A stretch of 51,172 nucleotides of DNA from Gammaproteobacteria bacterium 39-13 (GCA_001898235.1 MKTN01000048.1:1-51172); one strand, 5' to 3'. Counted from the stretch's first letter, positions 28,520 through 38,508 are shown. The notes: generated from the letters alone by a model not told the origin. Translations and numbers: made by a program.

Positions 28520-28944
28520 TAGGTTGGCTCTCCTTTTGAGTCACTATTTAACCAGGATTCTAAGATAATGGCTGCAGCCACGGCATCTACATCGCGACTA
28601 TAAAGAGAAGTAGAATCAGTGTCTCGGATCCTTTCTTGGGCTGCTACGCTGGTTAATCTTTCTTCGATAAAGAAAACGGGAAGTTGATAGGCTTGAGCTA
28701 AACGCCGACCGAATTTTTGTGCTAAAAGACTCGTTTTGGAATGACTCCCATCAGGCTGTAGCGCAAGACCTACAATCAGGGCCTTAGGTTGCCACTCATT
28801 AATATGTGCCGTCAATTCAGTGGGCAAAGTGCCATTTTTCATGGCCAAGGTGACTAAGGGTCTAGCGGTTTTGGTCACAGATTGACCTACTGCTACCCCC
28901 AATCGTTTGGTGCCAAAATCAAAGCCGAAAAATGTACCGTTCAT
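28519..28944 (-). CDS. ruvX: RuvX/YqgF Holliday-junction resolvase-like protein
   Basis: RNase H-fold protein (141 aa) of the YqgF family, reported as a resolvase-like nuclease and as a factor in pre-16S rRNA 5' processing. The first conserved strand reads [27 protein letters not shown] and [15 protein letters not shown] follow, then the C-terminal acidic [12 protein letters not shown]. The Asp/Glu/Asp active-site set is present. It is normally cotranscribed with yqgE, but here a 202-bp repeat element lies between them. Confidence 0.95.
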   Translation of the reverse strand: MNGTFFGFDFGTKRLGVAVGQSVTKTARPLVTLAMKNGTLPTELTAHINEWQPKALIVGLALQPDGSHSKTSLLAQKFGRRLAQAYQLPVFFIEERLTSVAAQERIRDTDSTSLYSRDVDAVAAAIILESWLNSDSKGEPT

Positions 28945-28967
28945 CTCATCATTTGTTTTGTAAATAT

Positions 28968-29169
28968 ATCTACTCGAACCAGTTTGCTTTTAAGCGAGGC
29001 AACAAGTGCGCGAACAATCCGCCTGCGCCTCAAGGCTACGGCGTGACTTAATTGTGCTAAGACCTCATCGAAGCTTTTGCGAAGACGGGCAGGAGTGTAT
29101 GTGAAAATACATGACTGTTGCGAACGCGCGTAGTGAACAAAGCGTAAAAGCAAAATGGAAAGAGTGGAT
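28968..29169. repeat. MITE-like element, copy 1 (202 bp)
   Basis: The ends are long imperfect inverted repeats: 28968 onward reads ATCTACTCGAACCAGTTTGC, and the reverse complement of the other end reads ATCCACTCTTTCCATTTTGC. About 24 of 28 positions agree. The element fills the ruvX-yqgE gap and abuts the yqgE stop codon. Copy 2 (40446-40596) has the same ends and the shared block AATCCGCCT, then CAGGAGTGTATRYR, ATACATGACTGTTGCGAA. Copy 1 has ~50 extra internal bases. No transposase is encoded. Confidence 0.85.
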
Positions 29170-29736
29170 TTAGGCATGACCAACTTCAGTGGAAAGGCAA
29201 TCCATATCGACGCCAAGTAAAGCACCAGCAGCACGCCAGCGATTTTCAGCTGGGATATCAAATAAAACTTGAGGGTCCGCTGGACCACATAGCCAGGTAT
29301 TTTGTGCGATTTCTCGTTCTAATTGGCCACTGTCCCATCCGGCATAACCTAAAGCAATTATCATGTCTTTAGGGCCTTTATGGTTGGCAATTGCCATTAA
29401 AATATCTTTAGAGGTCGTGATACTGATATTTTTAGTTAAGGCTAAAGAAGATTCCCATTTCTCACTGTTACCGCGATGGATAACAAATCCGCGTTCTTGT
29501 TGAATCGGTCCGCCTGCAAGTACAGGTGTTTGCGATACTTGGTCATCATCTGTTTTGATATTCATATTTTGCAGCACATCGCCTAAATGAATATTCAAAG
29601 GAACGTTGATAACAATTCCCATTGCCCCTTCTGGGGAATGCTCGCAAATATAGATCACAGAATGAGAGAACTGCGGATCGGCCATACTCGGCATAGCGAT
29701 AAGGAAATGATCTCGTAAGGAAGTATATACACCCAT
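29170..29736 (-). CDS. yqgE: YqgE/AlgH-family protein
   Basis: A 188-aa member of the UPF0301 (YqgE/AlgH) family of unknown biochemical function, nearly always next to ruvX. Conserved text includes LRDHFLIAMPSMADPQFSHSV, ICEHSPEGAMGIVIN, PVLAGGPIQQERGFVIH and the late ALGYAGWDSGQLEREI. AAGGTG precedes the ATG. The TAA stop touches the repeat element. The same neighbours (pyrB-ruvX-yqgE-tonB) occur in Pseudomonas. Confidence 0.95.
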   Translation of the reverse strand: MGVYTSLRDHFLIAMPSMADPQFSHSVIYICEHSPEGAMGIVINVPLNIHLGDVLQNMNIKTDDDQVSQTPVLAGGPIQQERGFVIHRGNSEKWESSLALTKNISITTSKDILMAIANHKGPKDMIIALGYAGWDSGQLEREIAQNTWLCGPADPQVLFDIPAENRWRAAGALLGVDMDCLSTEVGHA

Positions 29737-29873
29737 TTTAACACCTTAAGGGCACGACACTCCGACCCATGATGTCATCTTACTATGTTCTAAGAATATA
29801 GGGTAGAGGGGGAAAAATGCCTCTTTATTTAATCAGTTTTTTTACTTATTGGGTTAGTATACGCTTTTCCAGG

Positions 29874-29894
29874 CGATTTTTCGCATAAAAATCG
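29874..29894. repeat. Small inverted repeat between tonB and yqgE
   Basis: CGATTTTT and AAAAATCG pair around a 5-nt loop 16 bases beyond the tonB stop. There is no following T run on the minus strand, so termination is doubtful. The rest of the 173-base gap shows nothing recognisable. Confidence 0.3.
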
Positions 29895-29909
29895 ATTGTT
29901 TGAGTACAT

Positions 29910-30662
29910 TTACACTGAGGTAGACAACTTTCCTCTAAATTGCCATGTACGGATGATCTCCAATACTTCAATGTCTCCTGCAAGTTCATTGGGTAGCGGT
30001 TCGAAGGGTGCCGCATGATATACAATCTCAATTGCAGCCTGATCGAGTGCCGCAGAACCGGACGATTGGCGCACACTTACCTCATGAACAGTACCATCTT
30101 TTTTTATAGCAACCAGCAGCCGCAACTCTCCACGCAAATTATTTTTTAAAGCGATTTGGGGGTAATGATGATTGCCGAATTCTTCTACATAGGATTGCCA
30201 TCTAGCAAGATAAGCTGCATCTTTCGTTTCATGAGATGCCGCGGAGATAGTTCGTTTTCGTATGAACTTAGAGGATTGCGCATTGGGAGAAGGTGCGAAA
30301 GTTTCCGTTATCAGAGGAGACGGCTCAAGTAACTTATCATCAACAGAAGATGCCATTTCTTTAGGTAAGGATAGTTTCTGTGAAGAAAAAATAACATCTG
30401 TTGATTCAGATGATTGACGATTTTGCGGTGCAATAGATGATGAGGTAATGGTTTCTTGCTGTGCTGAAGCATTAAGTGTGACATCCAGCACTGAGGTTAG
30501 CATTTTTTGAGCAACTGGCAGTGGATTTAAGCTGATATCAAAAGAAAACAATAGCAGTAAATGAATAATGGTCGCCAAGAGCAGCATTTGCCCAAGGCCT
30601 GGTTGCCGAGTCGTAATACCCTTAAAAAATGAAGCATATTTAGTCGCTGAAAAATTATTCAT
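29910..30662 (-). CDS. TonB-family energy transducer (TonB3-like)
   Basis: One N-terminal membrane helix (residues ~25-44 of the 250-aa product) is followed by a long Ser/Pro/Glu-rich periplasmic linker. The TonB C-terminal domain has YPQIALKNNLRGELRLLVAIKKDGTVHEV and VRQSSGSAALDQAAIEIV. The ATG at 30662 is chosen over the frame's upstream start (30698) because AAGG sits 7 bases ahead and the membrane segment then falls near the N-terminus. No exbBD is adjacent. The position next to yqgE and opposite the Chp genes matches P. aeruginosa tonB3, which is required for twitching. A pilus-related role is therefore plausible. Confidence 0.85.
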   Translation of the reverse strand: MNNFSATKYASFFKGITTRQPGLGQMLLLATIIHLLLLFSFDISLNPLPVAQKMLTSVLDVTLNASAQQETITSSSIAPQNRQSSESTDVIFSSQKLSLPKEMASSVDDKLLEPSPLITETFAPSPNAQSSKFIRKRTISAASHETKDAAYLARWQSYVEEFGNHHYPQIALKNNLRGELRLLVAIKKDGTVHEVSVRQSSGSAALDQAAIEIVYHAAPFEPLPNELAGDIEVLEIIRTWQFRGKLSTSV

Positions 30663-30775
30663 GCGCAGCCTTTTAGTCGTAACAGCAAGATAAGCCATAA
30701 CTGCTATTCTTATGTTAGATACTTACGTTCCTTCCCATATAGTCAAGTATTAAGAAGACATTGTAAGGCAAACTC

Positions 30776-31357
30776 ATGGAGCGAGAACAGCATTTAGAAC
30801 AGACACCGTTCGCTTATTTAATAGGCTTAGAAAAAGCCATATTAAATTTTGCCAAAGGAATGCCAGTTCATCAAACCTCTATCGATAATTGGGTAGGGGT
30901 GTCTTTTTTAACAGGGGACAAAGTATTATTAATCTCTCTAGAAGAAGTTGTTGAAATCATGCGGGTGCCGCAGCTAGCGCCTGTCCCAGGGGTAAAACCA
31001 TGGTTACGCGGAATGGCAACTTCTCGCGGAGAGCTTTTTGCAGTCACTGATTTTAGTGGATTCTTAACGCAGAAAATTTCTCTGTTAACACATGAATCAC
31101 GCATTTTGGTTATTCATAATGCTGATGAATATGTAGGAATTTTAGTAGATAGAGTATTAGGCCTGCAGCGTATTGCTAACAAGAATATCAAAAAAGCTAA
31201 GACAGAGATTGGTTCTTCACTCGCTCCATTTATTACGAACGCGTTTATTCATGATGAGGGAGAGATCCCTATCATTGATAGCAAGCCACTCATACTTGAT
31301 CACCGCTTTAATGATATTTCGTTAAGAGAGGATGAACTCTCTGAGTTTGAGGGTTGA
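30776..31357 (+). CDS. pilI: CheW-like adaptor PilI
   Basis: CheW-domain protein (193 aa) linking the pilus chemoreceptor to the ChpA kinase. The domain spans about residues 45-180, with [40 protein letters not shown] and the late [19 protein letters not shown] lies 8 bases ahead of the ATG. It is the first gene of the operon. In Pseudomonas this position is preceded by gshB, pilG and pilH, which are missing here. Its end overlaps the frame of pilJ. Confidence 0.92.
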   Translation: MEREQHLEQTPFAYLIGLEKAILNFAKGMPVHQTSIDNWVGVSFLTGDKVLLISLEEVVEIMRVPQLAPVPGVKPWLRGMATSRGELFAVTDFSGFLTQKISLLTHESRILVIHNADEYVGILVDRVLGLQRIANKNIKKAKTEIGSSLAPFITNAFIHDEGEIPIIDSKPLILDHRFNDISLREDELSEFEG

Positions 31358-31358
31358 T

Positions 31359-33467
31359 ATGGCACTTATCGACAAAGATCCACTTCCCCACTCTGGCATC
31401 AAAAAAGATTATGCATTTGTCGGTATTTTGCTTGCGCTTAGTATTTTGCTTATGTTCCTAAACTTCTGGTATGTCAGTTTGCAGGATGAATATGACAAGC
31501 ATTATATTGCGATTGCAGGTGAATTGCGCATTTTGTCACAAAGTTTGGCTAAAAATGCGAACAATGCTGCAGATGGGGTGCAAGATGCATTTGAGTTATT
31601 ACGTAATCGTCGAGATGAATTTGATAATGGTTTAGATACCTTGATTAACGGTGATCCAAAAAGTGGACTGCCACCTACCTCAGCTGATATACGTCAGCGA
31701 GAGTTATTGCGCCTAGAAGAAACCTGGAAGCCATTGCGCGAAAAGACTGATGCGATTTTAAGCAGGCAAAATTCATTGATTGAGTTACATCAAATTGCTA
31801 CCAATTTAAATAAAACGCTTCCTCAGCTACAGGTTGAATATGACAAAGTGATAGACATTTTGCAAAAAAATGATGCGCCTCGTGATCAAATTTCTGTTGC
31901 CGCCAGACAAAAATGGATTGCCGAGAGAATCATGCGTTATTTAGATAAAGTGCTGCAAGGGGGAGAAGATGCTGTAGAGGCAGCAGATGCTTTTTCAAGA
32001 CAAGCAAATCTTTTTGGTAGTTATTTAAACGGTATGAGAGAAGGAAATGCGGCTTTAAATATTACCAAAGTAACTGATCCTGAAGCATTGAAAATTCTCG
32101 ATGTTATTTCAGAAAAATTCAGTTATATTGAGGAAAATGTTCAACAAATCATTCAAATATCTGAACAGTTAATGTTAGTGCGAACGGCATCATATGACAT
32201 CTTTTTAGGTAGTCAGGCATTATTGGATCAAGCCACTGAACTACTGCGTTCATATGCCAAAGCCTCTGAAAGAAGAATGATTGGTCCCTTATCAGGGTAT
32301 TTGTTAGGTGGTATTTGTATTGTATTGTTACTATGGTTATCTTATCAGCTATATTCAGATACTAAAATTTCTCTGGCACAAACAGCGGCACAACATCGAG
32401 CCAATCGCGCAGCAGTCTGGCGATTATTAGATGAGCTCGCCAATCTTGCTGATGGTGATCTAACCGTCCATGCTACAGTGGGTGAAGATATTACAGGCGC
32501 TATTGCTGAATCGGTTAACTATGCTATTAACGCATTGAGAAAACTTGTTTTTACTATTAATGACACAGCAGTACAAGTTTCGGCTTCAGCACAAGAAGCC
32601 CAGGCAACGGCTAGACAACTTGCGCAAGCCAGTGAGAATCAAGCAAAAGAAATTGTCGGTGCAACAGCTGCTATCAATGCAATGGCAGCCTCTATTGAAC
32701 ATGTTTCTGCCAACGCAACTGAAAGTTCATCAGTTGCAGAAAATTCAGTGAGTATTGCAAAAAGTGGTGTAACTATGGTGCAAAATACCATTAGTGGTAT
32801 GGAGCGTATTAAAGGGCAAATCCAAGAGACAGCAAAACAAATTAAGCGCTTGGGGGAGAGCTCTCAAGAAATTGGCGATACGGTTTCTTTAATCGATGAT
32901 ATTACTGACCAAACAAATATTTTGGCGCTTAATGCCGCTATTCAGGCGGCCATGGCAGGAGAAGCTGGAAAAGGATTTGCGGTAGTAGCAGAAGAAGTGC
33001 AACGTCTTGCTGAGCGTTCAAGCCTTGCTACTAAGCAAATTGAAGCATTGGTGCATGCTATTCAAAATGATACCAAAGAAACTGTCAAATCAATGGAGCA
33101 AACGACAACTGAAGTTGTGCAGGGGGCTCGTCTTGCGCAAGATGCAGGTGTTGCTTTAGAGCGAATCGAAAATGTATCACTACATTTGGCTGAACTCATT
33201 CAAAATATTTCAAATGAAGCACAACAACAAGCGCTTACAGCAAGTAAAATTTCAAAAACCATGGGTGTGATTCAAGAAATTACCACTCAAACTGCTTCAG
33301 GCACCATGACGACAGCTGCCTCTATCGGCCATTTAGCAGAATTAGCCATCGAGTTACGCGATTCAGTTGCAGGATTCAAACTGCCTATGCATGAATCAGA
33401 AGAGGAATTCCAGGCGCCGGATGAGATGGGGCAAATGCTACAGAAAGAGCAATTGTGGGGCCAGTAA
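31359..33467 (+). CDS. pilJ: Type IV pilus chemoreceptor PilJ
   Basis: Methyl-accepting chemotaxis protein (702 aa). There are two membrane helices (about residues 20-40 and 315-335) around an all-helical PilJ-type periplasmic region. A HAMP-like segment ([21 protein letters not shown]) follows, then a long cytoplasmic coiled coil. The hairpin tip is [20 protein letters not shown] with [20 protein letters not shown]. The ATG at 31359 (GAGGG just upstream, one base after the pilI stop) is preferred over an in-frame ATG inside pilI. The ligand is not predictable. The P. aeruginosa homologue responds to pilus/surface signals. Confidence 0.93.
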   Translation: MALIDKDPLPHSGIKKDYAFVGILLALSILLMFLNFWYVSLQDEYDKHYIAIAGELRILSQSLAKNANNAADGVQDAFELLRNRRDEFDNGLDTLINGDPKSGLPPTSADIRQRELLRLEETWKPLREKTDAILSRQNSLIELHQIATNLNKTLPQLQVEYDKVIDILQKNDAPRDQISVAARQKWIAERIMRYLDKVLQGGEDAVEAADAFSRQANLFGSYLNGMREGNAALNITKVTDPEALKILDVISEKFSYIEENVQQIIQISEQLMLVRTASYDIFLGSQALLDQATELLRSYAKASERRMIGPLSGYLLGGICIVLLLWLSYQLYSDTKISLAQTAAQHRANRAAVWRLLDELANLADGDLTVHATVGEDITGAIAESVNYAINALRKLVFTINDTAVQVSASAQEAQATARQLAQASENQAKEIVGATAAINAMAASIEHVSANATESSSVAENSVSIAKSGVTMVQNTISGMERIKGQIQETAKQIKRLGESSQEIGDTVSLIDDITDQTNILALNAAIQAAMAGEAGKGFAVVAEEVQRLAERSSLATKQIEALVHAIQNDTKETVKSMEQTTTEVVQGARLAQDAGVALERIENVSLHLAELIQNISNEAQQQALTASKISKTMGVIQEITTQTASGTMTTAASIGHLAELAIELRDSVAGFKLPMHESEEEFQAPDEMGQMLQKEQLWGQ

Positions 33468-33520
33468 AAGAGCAAGTTTATCTATTCTTTAGAAAATTAT
33501 TGCATAAGTAGAGTTTCCCT

Positions 33521-35836
33521 ATGCAACACGATGATGAACTTATTCAAATATTTATTGAAGAAGCACATGATCTTTTAGAGGCAATTAATTCTCATTTAGA
33601 ACAGTGGCAGCCGGATCTTTCGCGAATAGAACACCTGGCGCCGGTTTTGCGTGAATTGCATACCCTCAAGGGAAGCGCCAGAATGATGGGCTTTACTGCC
33701 TTTAGCGAGTATGTGCATTGTCTTGAACAAATTATTCAGAAACTTCACGATAAAGCTATCCCTGCTCATCAAAATAGCTGCAAAGAAATACAACACTCAA
33801 TTGATTACCTCAATTTATATATCGATGCGTTGGCAAAATCAAAACCATTAGATGATACAGAGATCCCATTAGAACAGCTAAAAAATTCCTTAAATTCATT
33901 ACAGGTTTCTTCTAAGGTAACAGAAGTAGAGGGTGCTGAGGAACAAGATTTAATCGTTGCTGGCAAACACATCAAACATAAGAATGAGCAACAAGCTGGA
34001 TCAGATAATATACGATTGAAATCAGAAGTTTTGGAAAAATTTGGTAAACTTTCCAGAGAAATCAACATTATACGTTCTCACCTTGAGCAGCAATTAGGGG
34101 GCGCAAATGAATTACTGGTTGATATGACCAAAGAAATAAAGCTTATCCAAGAACAAATGCGCCAATTGCAGGTTAAGGCGGATATTAATTTAAGAATGTT
34201 TCAAAGTATTTCCAGTGAAAAAGGTCACGATGAATTTGATATCTTAGAATTCGATAGATATTCTTCTTTACAACATACCACTCGTACGTTGGTAGACAAG
34301 TTAAATTATCTTGAGCAATTGGAAGAATCTCTTATCAATGTTACGCGCAGTCTAGAGGCACTAGTTGTTGAACAAGGCAGGGCAGCCAGGAGTTTAGAAG
34401 AAGGCATCACTCATGCACGTATGATATCCATCGATAGTATTGTGCCCAGGCTAAAGCGAATTGTGCGTCAAGTATCCCACGAATTAGGCAAAGAAGTACA
34501 CTTTGAATGTATAAAAGCGCAAGGTGAAATAGACAGGAAGATCTTAGAAAGATTGGTCCCTGGTTTAGAGCATATGGTGAGAAATGCGATTGATCACGGT
34601 ATTGAACCACCTGATATTAGGCTAAAAGCGGGAAAACCTGCCTATGGGGTGATCACATTATCTATGTTTCGTCAGGGTAATGAAATTGTGATTGAATTAG
34701 GTGATGATGGATATGGAATAGATATTGAAAAAATAAAAGCCAAAGCCGTAGAAAAAAAGCTTTGGGATCCAAAAGCTGCGATGAGTAAAGCCGATTTGAT
34801 GCAAATCATCTCTCTCACAGGATTTAGTACTAAAGAGATTGTGACGCCAATTTCTGGTCGTGGTGTTGGGATGGATGTGGTCAATGCAGAAGTCAGTAAA
34901 CTTGGCGGAACCTTACGTCTTGATACACAACAAAATATTGGAACGCATTTTATTATCCGTTTACCTTTTAGCTTATCATTAAACCAAGCATTGATTCTGG
35001 TTGCCGGCTCTCAATCTTATGCCATTCCATTATCAAATTTGGCGGGGATCACCCGCATGCCAGTTCAAGAAATTAATAAAAGTTTATATACAGGGACGGG
35101 GCGCGTTAAATATGCAGGGATCACCTATGATTTGTTTTATTTAGCAGAATTGTTAGGTGAGCAGAAATGGGATGACAACCAGATAGCTGCGAAGTTATTG
35201 CCAGTGATTTTTCTACAATCAGATTCAGAGCAGGTTGCCTTTGTGATTGACAAATTAATTGGTAGCCGCGAAATCATGATTAAACCAGCAGGTTCCCAAT
35301 TGCGACTGGTGAAAGAAATCATCGGTGTGTCTTTGTTAGGGGAAGGTCAAATTGTTCTGGTGCTTAACGTGCAATTTTTAATTCAAGAAGCACTCATGAA
35401 AGTGAGAAAAGCCGAGAAAAACCAAGAAAATGTCTTGTGTCCTATTCCAAGTGTTTTAAAACAACACAAAACCAGAGTGTTGATTGTGGATGATTCTCTT
35501 ACTGTACGCAAGGTGACTAGCCGTCTTTTAAAACGACATGTTTATGATGCCCTGAGTGCAAAAGATGGAGTGGAAGCATTGGAAATTATGGCACAATCGT
35601 TACCGGATATTGTATTACTAGATATTGAAATGCCGATAATGGATGGTTTTAGAGTATTGGAAAAAATGAGAAAAGATCCAAAATATAAAACTATCCCTGT
35701 TATCATGATTACTTCACGTGCAGGTGAGAAGCATCGATTACGCGCAATGGAGCTTGGAGCCAATGCTTATTTGAGCAAACCTTATCTTGAAGAAGATTTA
35801 TTAATGTTGCTAAAAAAATACCAATCACAGAGCTAA
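33521..35836 (+). CDS. chpA: Hybrid CheA-type kinase ChpA/PilL
   Basis: Histidine kinase (771 aa) of the pilus chemosensory array. One N-terminal Hpt domain has LRELHTLKGSARMMG (phospho-acceptor His47). A helical linker and a dimerisation region (~150-300) follow. The HATPase has MVRNAIDHGIEP (N box), ELGDDGYGIDI (G1) and GVGMDVV (G2). A CheW domain lies at ~490-620. The C-terminal receiver (~645-770) has VDDS, phospho-Asp701 in VLLDIEMP, and a KPY lysine. P. aeruginosa ChpA has many more Hpt-like domains. This is a minimal version with the regulator fused to it. Confidence 0.95.
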   Translation: MQHDDELIQIFIEEAHDLLEAINSHLEQWQPDLSRIEHLAPVLRELHTLKGSARMMGFTAFSEYVHCLEQIIQKLHDKAIPAHQNSCKEIQHSIDYLNLYIDALAKSKPLDDTEIPLEQLKNSLNSLQVSSKVTEVEGAEEQDLIVAGKHIKHKNEQQAGSDNIRLKSEVLEKFGKLSREINIIRSHLEQQLGGANELLVDMTKEIKLIQEQMRQLQVKADINLRMFQSISSEKGHDEFDILEFDRYSSLQHTTRTLVDKLNYLEQLEESLINVTRSLEALVVEQGRAARSLEEGITHARMISIDSIVPRLKRIVRQVSHELGKEVHFECIKAQGEIDRKILERLVPGLEHMVRNAIDHGIEPPDIRLKAGKPAYGVITLSMFRQGNEIVIELGDDGYGIDIEKIKAKAVEKKLWDPKAAMSKADLMQIISLTGFSTKEIVTPISGRGVGMDVVNAEVSKLGGTLRLDTQQNIGTHFIIRLPFSLSLNQALILVAGSQSYAIPLSNLAGITRMPVQEINKSLYTGTGRVKYAGITYDLFYLAELLGEQKWDDNQIAAKLLPVIFLQSDSEQVAFVIDKLIGSREIMIKPAGSQLRLVKEIIGVSLLGEGQIVLVLNVQFLIQEALMKVRKAEKNQENVLCPIPSVLKQHKTRVLIVDDSLTVRKVTSRLLKRHVYDALSAKDGVEALEIMAQSLPDIVLLDIEMPIMDGFRVLEKMRKDPKYKTIPVIMITSRAGEKHRLRAMELGANAYLSKPYLEEDLLMLLKKYQSQS

Positions 35837-35839
35837 AAA

Positions 35840-36280
35840 ATGGAAAAAGATTTTGTCGATTGTATTGTATTGCCATATAAACAAAAATCCTATTTGTTTC
35901 CAGCGGTAGTGATTGCCGAAGCTATTCTTTCCCATGGGGAATATCATCAAAATGTTGAAAATGCAGACCATTTAGTTTTTCTAACTTGGCGGGATCATGT
36001 TGTGCCATTGATCCCTTTGGATTTGGCACCTTTGGAAGAAGTATTAACCCAGACAAAAATAGCTATCATTAATATGTTAGATTTAGAAGGAAAAATGCCG
36101 CCTTATGTTGCAACGTTGGCTGAAGAGCGACCTAGAAGGATTAGAATTTTCCCTCAAGATCTTTATTGGTCAGATAGTGAGCATAAAATAGCTAAAATAA
36201 AAAATACTGAAAATGAAGAAGAATTTATTTTATTCGATCTAAGCCTATTCTCACATTATATTCAAGAGCGCATTGCCTAG
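35840..36280 (+). CDS. chpC: Divergent CheW-like protein ChpC
   Basis: The 146-aa product, 3 bases after chpA, has a CheW-like fold: DCIVLPYKQKSYLFPAVVIAEAI, HLVFLTWRDHVVPLIPLDL and KIAIINMLDLEGKMPPYVA. It is more diverged than PilI. In Pseudomonas ChpC is the second adaptor of the same operon. The N-terminus (MEKDFVDCIV) is short and there is no membrane segment. Position and length support the call more than sequence does. It ends the operon. Confidence 0.8.
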   Translation: MEKDFVDCIVLPYKQKSYLFPAVVIAEAILSHGEYHQNVENADHLVFLTWRDHVVPLIPLDLAPLEEVLTQTKIAIINMLDLEGKMPPYVATLAEERPRRIRIFPQDLYWSDSEHKIAKIKNTENEEEFILFDLSLFSHYIQERIA

Positions 36281-36282
36281 TT

Positions 36283-36430
36283 TTTGTAGTTGATTCTTCA
36301 GCCTTTTGGTAGTTTTTGCAACTGAATTTTTGGCGTTGTTGTCGTAACTCATCTCAAAAAAGTCATGTATTTTGTATACATGCTTTTTGCTCGAGAGCAC
36401 GACGCCTAGCCGAAAAATCATCTGCTATGA
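36283..36430. repeat. Intergenic stretch with possible degenerate repeat copy
   Basis: The gap between convergent chpC and rsmE contains a hairpin (36356-36388). Its minus-strand sequence (GCATGTATACAAAATACATGACT) resembles the internal block of the two MITE-like elements at 28968 and 40446. The outer ends (GATTCTTCAGCC and GCCGAAAAATCATC) pair only weakly. It is possibly a decayed relative. Confidence 0.35.
36356..36388. terminator. Bidirectional terminator between chpC and rsmE
   Basis: AAAAAAGTCATGTAT and ATACATGCTTTTT form a stem with one bulged base and a 5-nt loop, with A and T runs on either side. It can end both converging transcripts. Confidence 0.65.
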
Positions 36431-36436
36431 CTATAC

Positions 36437-37159
36437 TCATAGATCACCAAATAATCCTTGAAGGATACTTATTGCCGTTATGCCAGCTGTTTCCGTGCGC
36501 AGAATGCGTGGCCCTAAACTGCAAATAACGAAACCTTGTTTTTCCATAAAAGCAACTTCATGCTCATCCCATCCGCTCTCCGGTCCAACTGCAATCCTGA
36601 TGTGAGTGTTTGGTACCAGATCCTTTAAGCGAGTCGTACTTTGTGGATCAAAAATAAGCGATGTACCAGCAAAGGAGAGAGAAGCCCATTCTGTTAGAGT
36701 TTGCGGCGTTGAAATAGCAGGGATATTCGTGCGACCGCTTTGTTCTGCGGCACTAATAGCAATATTTTGCCAATGTTGTAGGCGTTTGGATGAGCGTTGT
36801 TCATCTAATTTGACTGCGCAGTGTTTGGTAAAAAGTGGGGTAATCGAATCCACACCTAACTCTGTTGATTTTTGCATGACAAAATCCATGCGATCACCGC
36901 GTGCCAATCCTTGTCCTAAATGAATATGAAGTGGGGAGCTGCGAGTCACTTCTTGATAAGAAAGAATGTTAACGATTACTTTCTTTTTTTCCATAAAGAA
37001 TTTTGCTGTGTATTCGCCTTGATCACCATTAAATAAGATCACAGACTCTTCGTTTTTGAGGCGTAAAACATGTTGTAAATAATGTGATGTGGCTTCATCT
37101 AAAGTAATTAACTCCCCCGTTTTGAGAGGATGAGGGTAGTAGATCCGGGGGATAAACAT
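36437..37159 (-). CDS. rsmE: 16S rRNA m3U1498 methyltransferase RsmE
   Basis: SPOUT-class methyltransferase (240 aa) for uridine 1498 of 16S rRNA. The N-terminal PUA-like domain has HYLQHVLRLKNEESVILFNGD. The knotted domain has LGQGLARGDRMDFVMQKSTELGV, AEQSGRTNIP, the SAM-binding AVGPESGWDEHE and the late SLGPRILRTETAGITAIS. It lies 59 bases downstream of ahcY, in the same orientation, so cotranscription with metK-ahcY is possible. Confidence 0.97.
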   Translation of the reverse strand: MFIPRIYYPHPLKTGELITLDEATSHYLQHVLRLKNEESVILFNGDQGEYTAKFFMEKKKVIVNILSYQEVTRSSPLHIHLGQGLARGDRMDFVMQKSTELGVDSITPLFTKHCAVKLDEQRSSKRLQHWQNIAISAAEQSGRTNIPAISTPQTLTEWASLSFAGTSLIFDPQSTTRLKDLVPNTHIRIAVGPESGWDEHEVAFMEKQGFVICSLGPRILRTETAGITAISILQGLFGDL

Positions 37160-37218
37160 AAGTAACCTGCTTTTTGCATGAGATGTGCAACGCTTAATAC
37201 TGAAAAATTAATCTCTTG

Positions 37219-38508
37219 TCAATATCGGTAATAGTCAGGTTTGAATGGTCCGTCTTCAGAAATACCCAGGTATTCTGCTTGAGCTACACTTAATTTAGTT
37301 AATTTGGCGCCAATTTTATCAAGATGCAGCCTTGCCACTTCTTCGTCTAATTTTTTAGGTAAAGTATGCACGCCGAGGCTATAGCTATTTGAATGTTGCC
37401 ATAATGCCATTTGTGCAAGAACCTGATTGGTAAATGAGGCTGACATGACAAAGCTGGGGTGGCCTGTGCCGCATCCTAAATTCACTAGCCGGCCTTCAGC
37501 TAATAAAATAAGACGTTTGCCATCGGGAAAAATGACATGATCAACTTGCGGTTTGATATTTTCCCATGGATATTGCCTTAAAGAAGCAACATCAATTTCT
37601 GAATCAAAATGGCCAATATTGGCAATAATCGCCTGATGTTTCATTTTTTTGAGATGATCAAAAGAGATGGCGTTGATATTGCCAGTCGCAGTGACAAATA
37701 TATCAGCAAGTGGGCACGCTTGCTCCATTGTTACCACGCGATAGCCTTCCATGGCAGCTTGTAAAGCGCAAATGGGATCAATCTCTGTTACCCAAACAGT
37801 TGCACCAAAGCCTCTAAATGCCTGAGCACAGCCCTTGCCTACATCGCCATACCCAAGAACAACGGCAATTTTGCCGGCAATCATCACATCAGTAGCACGT
37901 TTAATACCATCTAGGAGAGATTCACGACATCCGTAGAGATTATCAAATTTAGATTTAGTAACAGAATTATTAACGTTAATGGCAGGTACTTTAAGGGTAC
38001 CATTTTTGGCCATTTCGTATAAGCGGTGTACTCCAGTTGTGGTTTCTTCAGAGAGACCTTTCACATCAGCAAGTAATTCTGGATATTTTTCATGCATGAT
38101 CTTGGTCAAGTCACCGCCATCATCTAAGAGCATATTTGGTCGCCAGCCATGAGGTCCTACAATGGTTTGATCAATACACCACCAGAATTCTGCTTCAGTT
38201 TCACCTTTTTTGGCAAAAACGGGGATGTTCTGCGCAGCTATTGCAGCAGCGGCATGATCTTGAGTTGAAAATATGTTGCAAGATGACCAGCGTACTTCGG
38301 CGCCTAGTTTGACTAATGTTTCAATGAGAACAGCTGTTTGAATAGTCATATGTAAACAACCAGCAATCCGTGCGCCTTTTAAAGGTTGTTCCTTAGCGTA
38401 TTTTTCTTGTAATGCCATCAAACCTGGCATTTCAGTACGCGCGATGGCGATTTCTTTTTGACCCCAATTTGCTAAATTAATATCTGCTATCCAATGATCG
38501 GCTTGCAT
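37219..38508 (-). CDS. ahcY: Adenosylhomocysteinase
   Basis: Hydrolyses S-adenosylhomocysteine to adenosine and homocysteine, relieving inhibition of methyltransferases. Motifs are [19 protein letters not shown] near the start, [15 protein letters not shown], the NAD motif [30 protein letters not shown], and [18 protein letters not shown]. The frame is open to 38607, but the ATG at 38508 gives the family N-terminus ([11 protein letters not shown]) and has GAGGG before it. 429 aa. It follows metK by 13 bases, making a two-gene SAM-cycle operon. Confidence 0.98.
   Translation of the reverse strand: MQADHWIADINLANWGQKEIAIARTEMPGLMALQEKYAKEQPLKGARIAGCLHMTIQTAVLIETLVKLGAEVRWSSCNIFSTQDHAAAAIAAQNIPVFAKKGETEAEFWWCIDQTIVGPHGWRPNMLLDDGGDLTKIMHEKYPELLADVKGLSEETTTGVHRLYEMAKNGTLKVPAINVNNSVTKSKFDNLYGCRESLLDGIKRATDVMIAGKIAVVLGYGDVGKGCAQAFRGFGATVWVTEIDPICALQAAMEGYRVVTMEQACPLADIFVTATGNINAISFDHLKKMKHQAIIANIGHFDSEIDVASLRQYPWENIKPQVDHVIFPDGKRLILLAEGRLVNLGCGTGHPSFVMSASFTNQVLAQMALWQHSNSYSLGVHTLPKKLDEEVARLHLDKIGAKLTKLSVAQAEYLGISEDGPFKPDYYRY

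Noticed and set aside
28941-29288. 115-codon minus-strand frame covering the ruvX-yqgE gap
   Set aside because: It joins repeat-element sequence to an out-of-frame piece of yqgE; the element explains the openness.
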